Assembly: GCF_018398335.1 (NCBI RefSeq) | Contig: NZ_JAHBRX010000001.1 | Span: 992,001 to 1,056,000, forward strand | Source: Chelatococcus sp. HY11 | GTDB taxonomy: Bacteria > Pseudomonadota > Alphaproteobacteria > Rhizobiales > Beijerinckiaceae | DNA: 64,000 bases | Direction: 5' to 3' | Shown: one piece after another, positions 40,343 to 49,080 of the stretch | Layout of the letters: each line of letters starts with the position of its first letter | Position numbering within the stretch: position 1 is the stretch's first letter | Program-made: the position numbers and the translations under genes | The notes under the pieces: model-generated | Databases searched by the model: none | What the model was told of the DNA's origin: nothing | What the model saw: only the letters and a program-made list of their open reading frames with translations

Positions 40343-41818
40343 ATGCCTGCAGTGCAGGAGACCGTCGAACGCGTTAAGGCGATCGACGTTGATCAATACA
40401 AATACGGTTTCGAGACCGAGGTCGAGATGGACCTGGCCCCCGTCGGCCTGTCCGAGGACATCGTCCGCCTGATCTCCGCCAAGAAAGGTGATCCTGAGTG
40501 GATGACCGAATGGCGGCTCGATGCCTATCGGCGTTGGCTCACCATGCGCGAACCGACCTGGTCGCGCGTGCAATATCCGCCCATCCCCTTCCAGGAACTC
40601 CACTACTACGCCGCGCCCAAGAAAAACGCGGCCCCGAAGTCGTTGGACGAGGTCGATCCCGAGATCCTCAAGACCTACGAGAAGCTCGGCATTCCGCTGC
40701 GGGAGCAGGAGATCCTCGCCGGTGTCGAGGGTGCCGGCTCGCGCGTCGCCGTCGATGCCGTCTTCGACTCGGTGTCGGTGGTCACAACCTTCAAAGAGGA
40801 GCTGAGGAAGGCAGGCGTCATCTTCTGCTCGATCTCGGAGGCCATCCGCGAGCATCCCGAACTGGTGCGCAAGTACCTGGGCTCGGTCGTGCCAGTGACG
40901 GATAATTTCTACGCCACGCTCAATTCAGCCGTCTTCACGGACGGCTCGTTCGTCTATGTGCCGGAGGGCGTGCGTTGCCCGATGGAGCTGTCCACCTATT
41001 TCCGCATCAATGAGCGCAACACGGGCCAGTTCGAGCGCACGCTGATCATCGCCGACAAGGGTTCCTATGTGAGCTATCTCGAGGGCTGCACGGCGCCGGC
41101 GCGCGACGAGAACCAGCTCCACGCGGCCGTGGTCGAGCTGATCGCCCTCGACGATGCCGAGATCAAGTACTCGACGGTGCAGAACTGGTTCCCCGGTGAT
41201 GCCGAGGGCAAGGGCGGCGTCTACAACTTCGTGACAAAGCGCGGCGATTGCCGGGGCGCGAATTCGAAGATTTCCTGGACGCAGGTGGAGACAGGCTCGG
41301 CCATCACCTGGAAATATCCGTCCTGCATCCTGCGCGGCGACAATTCGCGCGGAGAGTTCTACTCGATCGCCATTTCCAACGGCTATCAGCAGGTCGATTC
41401 CGGCACCAAGATGATCCATCTCGGCCGCAACACGACGAGCAAGGTGATCTCGAAGGGCATCGCCGCCGGCAAATCGGACAACACCTACCGTGGTCTCGTC
41501 TCGGCGCATCGCCGGGCGTCCGGTGCGCGGAACTTCACGAACTGCGACTCGCTGCTCATCGGCGATCAGTGCGGCGCACATACGGTGCCCTACATCGAAT
41601 CGAAGAACGCTAGCGCGGTCTTCGAGCATGAGGCAACCACCTCCAAGATCTCCGACGATCAGATGTTCTACTGCATGCAGCGCGGGCTCTCCGAGGAGGA
41701 GGCCATTGCCCTCATCGTCAATGGCTTCGTCAAGGACGTGCTGCAGCAACTGCCGATGGAATTCGCGGTCGAGGCGCAGAAGCTTATCTCGATCAGTCTG
41801 GAGGGGTCGGTCGGCTGA
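40343..41818 (+). CDS. sufB: Fe-S cluster assembly scaffold protein SufB
   Basis: Core scaffold of the SUF machine; with SufC and SufD it builds Fe-S clusters and passes them to apoproteins. The 491-residue protein starts at ATG 40343 after GAGAGGAG. The family blocks are [76 protein letters not shown], and the C-terminal part [13 protein letters not shown] with the conserved cysteine used in cluster assembly, and [27 protein letters not shown]. It is followed by a 148-base gap before sufC holding a small GCGGGC/GCCCGC hairpin at 41835-41857. Confidence 0.97.
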   Translation: MPAVQETVERVKAIDVDQYKYGFETEVEMDLAPVGLSEDIVRLISAKKGDPEWMTEWRLDAYRRWLTMREPTWSRVQYPPIPFQELHYYAAPKKNAAPKSLDEVDPEILKTYEKLGIPLREQEILAGVEGAGSRVAVDAVFDSVSVVTTFKEELRKAGVIFCSISEAIREHPELVRKYLGSVVPVTDNFYATLNSAVFTDGSFVYVPEGVRCPMELSTYFRINERNTGQFERTLIIADKGSYVSYLEGCTAPARDENQLHAAVVELIALDDAEIKYSTVQNWFPGDAEGKGGVYNFVTKRGDCRGANSKISWTQVETGSAITWKYPSCILRGDNSRGEFYSIAISNGYQQVDSGTKMIHLGRNTTSKVISKGIAAGKSDNTYRGLVSAHRRASGARNFTNCDSLLIGDQCGAHTVPYIESKNASAVFEHEATTSKISDDQMFYCMQRGLSEEEAIALIVNGFVKDVLQQLPMEFAVEAQKLISISLEGSVG

Positions 41819-41966
41819 CGGATTTTGCCGCGTGGCGGGCGTCGACTGATAGCCCGCTCAGGCAAACAAAAGGCCCTTCACCTCTGTTTATCGTGAACAC
41901 TCCCTTCCGGTTCGGAGCGGCGCAAAGCGCCTTGAGACAGCCGGAAGCCAATGCGGGATTGGAAGA

Positions 41967-42716
41967 ATGCTTGAGATCAACAACCTGGTCGTCGACATCG
42001 AGGACAAGCGTATCCTCAACGGCCTGAGCCTGAAGGTGCACGACGGCGAGGTCGCCGCCATCATGGGTCCCAACGGGTCCGGCAAGTCCACGCTGTCCTA
42101 CGTCATCGCGGGCAAGGAGGACTACACGGTCCTCGATGGCGAGATCCTGCTCAACGGTGAGAATATCCTCGAGCTCGAACCGTCCGAACGAGCCGCCAAG
42201 GGCATCTTCCTGGCCTTCCAGTATCCGCTGGAAATTCCCGGCGTCGCCACCATGACCTTCCTGAAATCGGTGCTGAATGCGCAGCGCAAGGCCCGCGATG
42301 AAGAAGAGCTGACCACTCCTGATTTTATGCGACGCGTGAAAAAAGCTGCGGAAACTCTTGAGATCGATCAGGAAATGTTAAAGCGCGCACTCAATGTCGG
42401 CTTCTCCGGCGGTGAGAAGAAGCGCATGGAAATTCTCCAGATGGCGCTGCTTGAGCCGAGCTTCTGCATCCTGGACGAGACCGACTCAGGCCTCGACATC
42501 GACGCGCTGCGGATCGTCGCCGAAGGCGTCAATGCCCTGCGCGCTGAGGACCGCTCCTTCCTCGTCATCACCCACTATCAGCGCCTCCTGAACTACATCG
42601 TGCCCGATACGGTGCATGTCATGTCCAAGGGCAAGGTGGTGCGTTCGGGCGGCAAGGAGCTTGCCCTCGAACTCGAGGCCAACGGCTATGCCGACTACCG
42701 CGAACTGGCGGCGTGA
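41967..42716 (+). CDS. sufC: Fe-S assembly ATPase SufC
   Basis: Cytoplasmic ABC-type ATPase that powers conformational change of SufBD. The 249-residue protein has Walker [10 protein letters not shown] (Lys40), the Q-loop [11 protein letters not shown], the ABC signature [11 protein letters not shown], Walker [15 protein letters not shown] and the H-loop VITHYQR. There is no membrane domain, as expected for SufC. It is nine bases from sufD, so the two are surely co-translated. Confidence 0.97.
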   Translation: MLEINNLVVDIEDKRILNGLSLKVHDGEVAAIMGPNGSGKSTLSYVIAGKEDYTVLDGEILLNGENILELEPSERAAKGIFLAFQYPLEIPGVATMTFLKSVLNAQRKARDEEELTTPDFMRRVKKAAETLEIDQEMLKRALNVGFSGGEKKRMEILQMALLEPSFCILDETDSGLDIDALRIVAEGVNALRAEDRSFLVITHYQRLLNYIVPDTVHVMSKGKVVRSGGKELALELEANGYADYRELAA

Positions 42717-42725
42717 GGGAAGGTC

Positions 42726-44045
42726 ATGTCAGTCATCACCCCCATCCGCACGCCGGCTGAGGCAGGCCTGATAGACCTCTACAAGGTCGTCAGGAACACT
42801 TTGCCGGGTACACACACCACACTGGAACACCGCGACGAGGCCTTCGCGCTGATTGAAGCGGCGGGTCTCCCGCATCGGCGTGTCGAAGAGTGGAAATACA
42901 CGGATCTGCGCAGCCTGGTGCAGGAAGCGCCACCACTGGCCGCGCGCCCGCAACTCGCGGAAACGGATCCCGCGATCGCCGGCAGCAAGGCCTTTGCCGC
43001 CGTCTCCGGCGCCCGCATCACCTTTGTCAACGGCCATCTCGTCACCACCGAATCGATTCCGGAGGGTGTAGAGATCACATCGCTGGCCGAGGCCCTGTCG
43101 AGCGGCCATCCGCTGCTCGCCACGATGGGCGGACCGGATGTCGCCCGGGACAACGCGGCCGTCGCGCTCAATTCGGCCTTCGTCGCCGACGGCGCGATCA
43201 TCAGCGTTTCTGATGGTGTGAAGCTCGACGCTCCGCTGGTGCTGCGTTTTATCAACGCGGGCTCGAAGGCTTTCGCGACTTCGCCACGCGTCGTTATCTC
43301 CGCCGGCGACGACACGGCCTTCACGCTCGTCGAAAGCCACGAGGGGCCGGCAGGCGTCGGCTATCATAGCAATAGCGTGGTCGAGATGGTCGCCGGTTCC
43401 TCGGTCGACATCACGCATATCCGGTTAAATGCCGAAGGTGATTGCGCGCTCGCGCTGTCGACCCTGATGGTGACCCTCGGCGCCGAGGCGAAGTTCACGT
43501 CGACCGGGGTCGTGGCCGGTGCGCATGTCTCGCGGCACCAGGTGTTTCTGGCCTTCGCCGGCAGGGACAGCGTGGCCACGATCGGTGGTGCGACAATGCT
43601 TGCGGGCAAGAGCCTTGCCGATACGACGCTGGTAGTGGATCATATAGTGCCCGGCTGCCAGAGCCGGGAGCTCTTCAAGACGGTAGTCGATGGCGAGGCC
43701 ACCGGTGTCTTCCAGGGCAAGATCATCGTTCGGCAACATGCGCAGAAGACGGATGGCCAGATGATGTCCGCGGCGCTCCTTCTCTCCGAAGGCGCTGCAA
43801 TGAATAACAAGCCAGAGTTGGAAATTTTCGCTGACGACGTGGTTTGCGCCCACGGCGCGACATGCGGGCAGCTCGACGACGAGCTGCTTTTCTATCTCAT
43901 GGCACGTGGCTTGCCACGGCCAGAAGCGGAAGCCCTTCTCGTGCAGGCTTTCCTGGGTGAGGCGCTGGAGCCCATCGCCCTGGACGACGTACGGGAAGAG
44001 CTGACGGACCTGGCGGCAAGCTGGCTTGCCGGACGCGCCGGATAG
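42726..44045 (+). CDS. sufD: Fe-S assembly protein SufD
   Basis: Partner of SufB in the SufBC2D complex, needed for iron delivery to the nascent cluster. The 439-residue protein shows the early block HRRVEEWKYTDLRSL, a central beta-helix region (about 130-380, e.g. VVEMVAGSSVDITHIRLN) and the conserved C-terminal stretch KIIVRQHAQKTDGQMMSAALLLSEGAAMNNKPELEIFADDVVCAHGATCGQLDDELLFYLMARGL in pieces, with the DDVVCAHGAT motif shared with SufB. A 114-base gap with a TTCCGG-TGAC-CCGGAA hairpin (44069-44084) separates it from sufS. Confidence 0.96.
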   Translation: MSVITPIRTPAEAGLIDLYKVVRNTLPGTHTTLEHRDEAFALIEAAGLPHRRVEEWKYTDLRSLVQEAPPLAARPQLAETDPAIAGSKAFAAVSGARITFVNGHLVTTESIPEGVEITSLAEALSSGHPLLATMGGPDVARDNAAVALNSAFVADGAIISVSDGVKLDAPLVLRFINAGSKAFATSPRVVISAGDDTAFTLVESHEGPAGVGYHSNSVVEMVAGSSVDITHIRLNAEGDCALALSTLMVTLGAEAKFTSTGVVAGAHVSRHQVFLAFAGRDSVATIGGATMLAGKSLADTTLVVDHIVPGCQSRELFKTVVDGEATGVFQGKIIVRQHAQKTDGQMMSAALLLSEGAAMNNKPELEIFADDVVCAHGATCGQLDDELLFYLMARGLPRPEAEALLVQAFLGEALEPIALDDVREELTDLAASWLAGRAG

Positions 44046-44159
44046 TTCCGGCTGGTACGCGGCCGCCCTTCCGGTGACCCGGAATGGGCTGCGGAGTGGG
44101 ACAGTGTTGTGCCACTCCGCACGGCGAGCCGCCTGAGCAAGGAAGATGAGGCGAAGGCC

Positions 44160-45407
44160 ATGAATATCGCCGTTGCCAACAATACCTACGATGTCGCGGC
44201 GATCCGTCGCGATTTTCCCATCCTCGCGACCGAGGTCCATGGCAGGCCGCTGATCTATCTCGACAGCGCCGCGTCGGCACAGAAGCCGCGTGCGGTGATC
44301 GATACGATGGTCAGCTGCATGGAAGGCGGCTACGCGAATGTGCACCGTGGCCTGCACTATCTCGCCAACGCTGCGACGGAGGCTTTCGAGGATGCGCGTG
44401 AGGCCGTCCGCGCCTTCGTTAACGCGGAAAGCACCGACGAGATCATCTTCACGCGCTCGGCGACGGAATCGATCAATCTCGTCGCCGCGAGCTTCGGGCG
44501 CCTTGCCAATATCGGCGCTGGCGACGAGATCGTCCTGTCGATCGCCGAGCACCATTCGAACATCGTGCCGTGGCATTTCTGGCGGGAACGTAACGGCGCC
44601 GTGCTCAAATGGGCTCCGGTCGACGACGATGGCAATTTCCTGATCGATGAATTCGAAAAGCTGCTGACTCCGCGCACCAAAATCGTCGCCATAACCCATA
44701 TGTCGAACGTGCTGGGCACGGTGATGCCGATCAAGGAGATCGTGCGGCTAGCCCATGCGCGTGGCATTCCGGTGATGGTGGATGGAAGCCAGGGTGCGGT
44801 TCACCTGCCGGTCGACGTGCGCGAGCTCGACGCGGATTTCTACGTCTTTACCGGTCACAAGGTTTATGGCCCGACCGGGATCGGCGTGCTTTACGGTAAG
44901 CGTGAATGGCTGGAGAAGCTGCCACCTTTCAACGGTGGCGGTGAAATGATCGAGGAAGTGACCCTCGATCGCGTCACCTATAACTCTCCGCCGCATCGGT
45001 TCGAGGCCGGCACACCGCCTATCGTTGAGGCGATCGGCCTCGGCGCCGCCGTGCGCTATATCGAGTCGATCGGACGCGGCGCCATTCTCAATCACGAAGA
45101 CCAGCTGCGAGACTACGCCCATAAAAAGCTCGCCGGCCTGAACTCGATCCGAATCATCGGCAAGGCGCAGTCCAAGGGCGCGATCGTATCCTTCGAGATG
45201 AAGGGCGCCCATGCCCATGACGTCGCCACGATCATCGACCGGTCGGGGATAGCGGTCCGCGCGGGCACCCATTGCGCCCAGCCGCTTCTCGCCCGTTTCG
45301 GCACCACATCGACCTGCAGGGCCTCGTTCGGCCTCTACAATACCATCGCGGAGATCGACGCCTTCGTTGAGGCGCTCAACAAGGCCGAGCATCTGTTCCT
45401 CGACTAG
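44160..45407 (+). CDS. sufS: Cysteine desulfurase SufS (group II)
   Basis: Sulfur donor for SufBCD. The 415-residue protein has YLDSAASAQKPRAVI, IIFTRSATESINLVA, EHHSNIVPWH, the PLP lysine Lys234 in TGHKVYGPTGIGVLYG, and in the C-terminal region Cys372 (THCAQP) and catalytic Cys386 (TCRASFGLYNT). The short cysteine loop is that of group II enzymes, which need a sulfur acceptor such as SufE or SufU; neither is seen in this window. I chose ATG 44160, preceded by GATGAGGCGAAGG, over GTG 44109. Confidence 0.96.
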   Translation: MNIAVANNTYDVAAIRRDFPILATEVHGRPLIYLDSAASAQKPRAVIDTMVSCMEGGYANVHRGLHYLANAATEAFEDAREAVRAFVNAESTDEIIFTRSATESINLVAASFGRLANIGAGDEIVLSIAEHHSNIVPWHFWRERNGAVLKWAPVDDDGNFLIDEFEKLLTPRTKIVAITHMSNVLGTVMPIKEIVRLAHARGIPVMVDGSQGAVHLPVDVRELDADFYVFTGHKVYGPTGIGVLYGKREWLEKLPPFNGGGEMIEEVTLDRVTYNSPPHRFEAGTPPIVEAIGLGAAVRYIESIGRGAILNHEDQLRDYAHKKLAGLNSIRIIGKAQSKGAIVSFEMKGAHAHDVATIIDRSGIAVRAGTHCAQPLLARFGTTSTCRASFGLYNTIAEIDAFVEALNKAEHLFLD

Positions 45408-45414
45408 CGGGGAG

Positions 45415-45436
45415 ATGCGCGGGGCACTCCGCGCAT
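45415..45436 (+). terminator. Hairpin after sufS
   Basis: Perfect eight-base stem ATGCGCGG / CCGCGCAT with a six-base loop, eight bases past the sufS stop. No T-run follows, so it may only reduce read-through into sufT. Confidence 0.5.
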
Positions 45437-45538
45437 TCGTTATCCGATTGAACAGGCGCGCCTAAGCGCCTACATCGGGATTGTGAAACGATAATCTTCG
45501 TCGATTCACAATGACCGTTGCCTGTAGAGGATGGACCG

Positions 45539-45931
45539 TTGACCCAGTCGCCCGCGTCGCCGATTGAGGAAGAAAAGCCCAATGCGCCGGCGGTCGCCGC
45601 GCCGTCGGCCTTGCCGGAGGAAGAGGTCGAGCGCCTGGGTGACGAGATCGTCGCCGCGCTCAAGACCGTCTATGATCCGGAAATTCCCGCCGATATCTAT
45701 GAGCTTGGCCTGATCTACAGGGTTGATATCGCCGACGACAGGCACATCACGATTGACATGACCCTGACAGCGCCTGGCTGCCCGGTGGCCGGCGAAATGC
45801 CCGGCTGGGTCGAGAATGCCGTTCTGGCCGTCGGTGGTATCCAGGGTGTCACCGTCAACATGGTCTTTGATCCGCCATGGGATCAGAGCCGAATGTCGGA
45901 TGAGGCACGCGTCGCGCTCGACATGTGGTAG
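45539..45931 (+). CDS. sufT: SUF system Fe-S maturation protein SufT (MIP18/DUF59 family)
   Basis: A 130-residue auxiliary Fe-S maturation factor. The DUF59 domain covers about residues 30-125 with IVAALKTVYDPEIPADIYELGLIYRV, the conserved cysteine in LTAPGCPVAGEMP, and VFDPPWDQSRMSDEAR. The N-terminal 30 residues are acidic and proline-rich. A TTG at 45539 is taken as start because AGAGGA lies at the right distance before it; TTG 45518 is in frame but poorly preceded. The VOC gene begins two bases after the stop. Confidence 0.92.
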   Translation: MTQSPASPIEEEKPNAPAVAAPSALPEEEVERLGDEIVAALKTVYDPEIPADIYELGLIYRVDIADDRHITIDMTLTAPGCPVAGEMPGWVENAVLAVGGIQGVTVNMVFDPPWDQSRMSDEARVALDMW

Positions 45932-45933
45932 CG

Positions 45934-46371
45934 ATGCCAGACAAGCCGAAGTCATACAAGCCGAGGCTCGGTCGCATTCTGGAGACCGCGCTTTATGTCG
46001 ATGACCTCGACCGCGCGGCGTGCTTTTACGGGGACGTGCTCGGTCTCGAGGCCTTGACCAGCGATACGCGTTTCTGCGCCTTCGATGTGGGAGGCGCGAA
46101 TGTGCTGCTGCTGTTCAAGCGCGGATCGACGCTCGATACCGTGACCTTGCCCGGCGGGACCATTCCTCCCCACGATGGCCATGGGCCGCTCCACATCGCC
46201 TTCGCCGTCACCACGGCCGATATGCAGATATGGGAGGAGCGCCTGGCCGCCGCCGGTATCCCGATCGAGGGGCGGACCGAATGGCCCAAGGGCGGCCATA
46301 GCATTTACCTGCGCGATCCTGACGGCCATCTCCTGGAACTCGCGACACCCGGCATCTGGGCGAGCTATTGA
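45934..46371 (+). CDS. VOC superfamily (glyoxalase/bleomycin-resistance-like) protein
   Basis: A 145-residue protein of one vicinal-oxygen-chelate domain built from two beta-alpha-beta-beta-beta repeats: ETALYVDDLDRAACFYGDVLGLEAL and HIAFAVTTADMQIWEERLAAAGIPI. Possible metal ligands are His88 of LHIAF and the glutamate of HLLELATPG near the C-terminus. The substrate is unknown. It starts two bases after sufT and lies before sufA, so it is inside the Fe-S assembly operon; a role in protecting or repairing cluster chemistry would be a guess. A GTG start at 45925 overlapping sufT is also possible. Confidence 0.85.
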   Translation: MPDKPKSYKPRLGRILETALYVDDLDRAACFYGDVLGLEALTSDTRFCAFDVGGANVLLLFKRGSTLDTVTLPGGTIPPHDGHGPLHIAFAVTTADMQIWEERLAAAGIPIEGRTEWPKGGHSIYLRDPDGHLLELATPGIWASY

Positions 46372-46468
46372 TACGCGCCCCCTCGACCTCGCCGGACAGA
46401 ATGCCTATCTTTATCCCTGACAGAGAGAATCCCAGGGCCTTGAACCCTGCGTGAGGAGTAATGATGCG

Positions 46469-46858
46469 ATGGGTGCACCTCGCCCGAAGCTGACCGTCAT
46501 GAGCTTGACAGACGCTGCTGCCACGCGCGTGAAGCATTTGATGGCCAAGGCCAATCCACCAGCTGTCGCCCTTCGTATCGGCGTCAAGAAGGGTGGCTGT
46601 GCCGGCATGGAATATACGATGGACTACGCCGATACGCTGAAGCCGGGCGAGGATGTCGTCGAGGACAAGGGTGTCACCATCGCCATCGATCCAAGCGCGG
46701 TGCTTTTCCTGCTCGGTACGACGATGGACTTCAAGACCGACAAGATGAGTTCCGGCTTTGTGTTCAACAATCCGAACGAGACGTCAGCCTGTGGCTGTGG
46801 CGAGTCCGTCGCCATAACGCCCGCGCGTCCCGAGGCCCTGGCCGGCGCCTTGAGCTAG
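46469..46858 (+). CDS. sufA: A-type Fe-S carrier protein (SufA/IscA)
   Basis: A 129-residue carrier that takes a cluster from SufBCD and passes it to target proteins. The three conserved cysteines are present: GGCAGMEY and CGCGES at the C-terminus. FLLGTTMDF and SSGFVFNNPN are family blocks. I begin it at ATG 46469 (MGAPRPKLTVMSLTD), with a GAGGAG stretch 13 bases before; GTG 46451 is in frame. About 97 bases after the VOC gene, likely the last Fe-S gene of the operon. Confidence 0.94.
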   Translation: MGAPRPKLTVMSLTDAAATRVKHLMAKANPPAVALRIGVKKGGCAGMEYTMDYADTLKPGEDVVEDKGVTIAIDPSAVLFLLGTTMDFKTDKMSSGFVFNNPNETSACGCGESVAITPARPEALAGALS

Positions 46859-46886
46859 GGCCTCTGGCGGGCAGGGGACGCAAGCC

Positions 46887-47243
46887 ATGGATGCGGCCGA
46901 TCTCGGCGACATCTTTCAGGCTTTTGGCCCGGTGCGGGTCAAGCGGATGTTCGGCGGTCAGGGGATCTATCGCGGCGATCTCATGTTCGCGCTTGAAGTC
47001 GACAGCACGCTTTTCCTGAAGGTGGACGACGGCAGCAAGCCCTTGTTTGAGGAGGCTGGCGCGTTGCCCTTTTCTTACAAGCGGCAGGACGGGCGCATCG
47101 TGGTGATGTCGTTCTGGAGCCTGCCCGATTCAGCGCTCGATGATCCAGCGGAGGCGGCTCGCTGGGCCGAGCTTGCCCTCGCAGCGGCGAAACGCTCTCA
47201 AGCCGCATCCCGCGGGCGTGGACGGGCGGGCAGGGGCTCCTGA
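46887..47243 (+). CDS. TfoX N-terminal domain protein
   Basis: A 118-residue protein consisting of the TfoX/Sxy N-terminal domain only: RVKRMFGGQGIYRGDLMFALEVD, LFLKVDD, LPFSYKRQDGRIVVMSFWSLPDSALDDPAE. The C-terminal tail is arginine-glycine-rich. The full TfoX of gamma-proteobacteria regulates natural competence, but stand-alone N-domain proteins in alphaproteobacteria have no established role. It begins 28 bases after sufA, so may ride on the suf transcript, and is followed by a good terminator. Confidence 0.85.
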   Translation: MDAADLGDIFQAFGPVRVKRMFGGQGIYRGDLMFALEVDSTLFLKVDDGSKPLFEEAGALPFSYKRQDGRIVVMSFWSLPDSALDDPAEAARWAELALAAAKRSQAASRGRGRAGRGS

Positions 47244-47304
47244 TCTCTTCGGCTGCGGCCTCGTGATGAGATCAAAGCGGCAGTGAGCATCCCATCGGAC
47301 AAAT

Positions 47305-47333
47305 AAGCCCCTGGATCAAACCGGGGGGCTTTG
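47305..47333 (+). terminator. Terminator after the TfoX-like gene
   Basis: AAGCCCC paired with GGGGCTT through a loop region TGGATCAAACCGG, followed by TTGTT. It closes the suf-tfoX unit 62 bases past the last stop, just before the convergent helicase gene. Confidence 0.7.
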
Positions 47334-47346
47334 TTCTGATGGTTTT

Positions 47347-48813
47347 TCAGTCGTCGGCTACTGTCGCTTTTTTCGGCAAGCGAACTTCCTGTAGGACGAA
47401 GGCCGGGACGTGGTCACCGAAGCCTACGAAGCTCGGTCCGTCATCATCATGGCGGCCCCGGCGTCCATCCCCACGCTCATACCGGCCCGAGGCGGGCTTC
47501 TCCGTGGTGGGCTTTGAATGGTGAGGGCGGGGCGGCGGGCTGTCAGCGGCTTTCGGGCTTTCGCCCTCGTGCCGACGTCCGCGTTCCTTGCCTCCGGTGG
47601 CACCGCTGTCGCGACCACGGCCGTCGCGGGACCGGCGATCCCTGCCGCGTCCCCCACGCCGGGGCTCTTCGTCCTCGGCGTTAGGATCGAGCGGATCGCC
47701 TTCCCAGGCGATAGGCTGGCCGGTCATGCTCTCGATCGCGGCCAAGGCCTTCGCATCAGCCGAGGTCACGATCATCGCGGTGTGCCCGGCACGACCGGCG
47801 CGGCCCGTGCGGCCGATGCGGTGGACATAATCCTCCGGATGATGGGGCACATCGAAGTTGAAGACGTGGCTGACATCGGGGATATCAAGGCCCCGCGCGG
47901 CCACGTCGCTCGCCACGAGCAACTGAACGTCGTTGCTGCGGAAGCGCTCAAGCGCCTGCGTCCGCGAGCGCTGGTCCATGTCACCATGAAGCGCCACGAC
48001 GCTGAAGCCATGGCGTTCGAGCGAGCGATGCACCACCGCGACGTCGCGCTTGCGGTTGCAAAAGATGATGGCATTCTTCAGGTCCACCGCACCGCGGATG
48101 AGGTTGCGCAGAACTTCGCGCTTGTCATGCTGTTCGCGGCCCGACGCCACGAGACGCTGCGTGATGGTACTCGCCGTCGAGGAGGCGCGGGCGACCTCCA
48201 ACTTCACCGGATTGTGCAGGAAGGTATCGACGAGCCGCTGGATTTCCGGCGGCATGGTGGCCGAAAAGAACAGCGTCTGGCGCGTGAACGGCACCATCCG
48301 GCAGATACGCTCGATATCCGGGATGAAGCCCATGTCGAGCATGCGGTCGGCTTCGTCGATGACGAGCACCTCGATGCCCGTGAGGAGAAGCTTACCACGC
48401 TCGAAATGATCGAGCAGGCGACCAGGGGTCGCGATCAGCACATCGACGCCACGCGTCAGCTTGGCATCCTGATCGCCGAAGGACACGCCACCGATGATCA
48501 GGGCCACATTGAGCTTATGATTCGCGCCGTATTTGATGAAGCTATCCTCCACCTGCGCGGCGAGTTCGCGCGTCGGTTCGAGGATGAGCGTGCGTGGCAT
48601 TCGCGCACGGGCTCGGCCGCTCTCCAGGAGCGTGAGCATGGGCAGCGTGAAGGCTGCCGTCTTGCCGGTGCCTGTCTGCGCGATACCGAGTACGTCCCGA
48701 CGCTGCAGGGCATGCGGGATCGCTTGTTCTTGGATAGGGGTAGGCTTCGTGTAACCAGCAGCAGCGACGGCTTGCTGCACCTTGTCACTGAGGCCAAGAT
48801 CAGAAAATGACAT
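47347..48813 (-). CDS. DEAD-box RNA helicase (RhlE type)
   Basis: A 488-residue ATP-dependent RNA helicase. Starts MSFSDLGLSDKVQQAV; Q motif TKPTPIQEQAIPHAL, motif I AQTGTGKT, Ia PTRELAAQ, GG, Ib TPGRLLDH, motif II DEAD in VIDEADRM, motif III SAT, then VASDVAARGLDIP and HRIGRTGRAG. The C-terminal 110 residues are arginine-, glycine- and aspartate-rich and disordered, for RNA binding. It fits the RhlE group, linked to ribosome assembly and cold growth. ATG 48813 is preferred; a 26-residue longer form has no family support. Confidence 0.94.
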   Translation of the reverse strand: MSFSDLGLSDKVQQAVAAAGYTKPTPIQEQAIPHALQRRDVLGIAQTGTGKTAAFTLPMLTLLESGRARARMPRTLILEPTRELAAQVEDSFIKYGANHKLNVALIIGGVSFGDQDAKLTRGVDVLIATPGRLLDHFERGKLLLTGIEVLVIDEADRMLDMGFIPDIERICRMVPFTRQTLFFSATMPPEIQRLVDTFLHNPVKLEVARASSTASTITQRLVASGREQHDKREVLRNLIRGAVDLKNAIIFCNRKRDVAVVHRSLERHGFSVVALHGDMDQRSRTQALERFRSNDVQLLVASDVAARGLDIPDVSHVFNFDVPHHPEDYVHRIGRTGRAGRAGHTAMIVTSADAKALAAIESMTGQPIAWEGDPLDPNAEDEEPRRGGRGRDRRSRDGRGRDSGATGGKERGRRHEGESPKAADSPPPRPHHSKPTTEKPASGRYERGDGRRGRHDDDGPSFVGFGDHVPAFVLQEVRLPKKATVADD

Positions 48814-49080
48814 CGTGGTCCGTATGTCGGGGCGCCCGCTCGCGCCAGGATGACACGTGGCTGAGGACGCGGCTGACGCCATCGTCCGCAAAGCTCAGTC
48901 CGACGATGGCATTCTGCGCGAACATAGGGAGATCGTGACCAAAGTCAACGGATGGCCTTGACAAATGAAAAGACAAATAGCGGGAAGCCCCTTCCGGACG
49001 CCGCCGCCACAGCTCGCACAGGGCAAAAAGCTGTTTTTCCCCCAGATTGTTGGCGACCGGCGAAGCCCGGCAATGATGCC

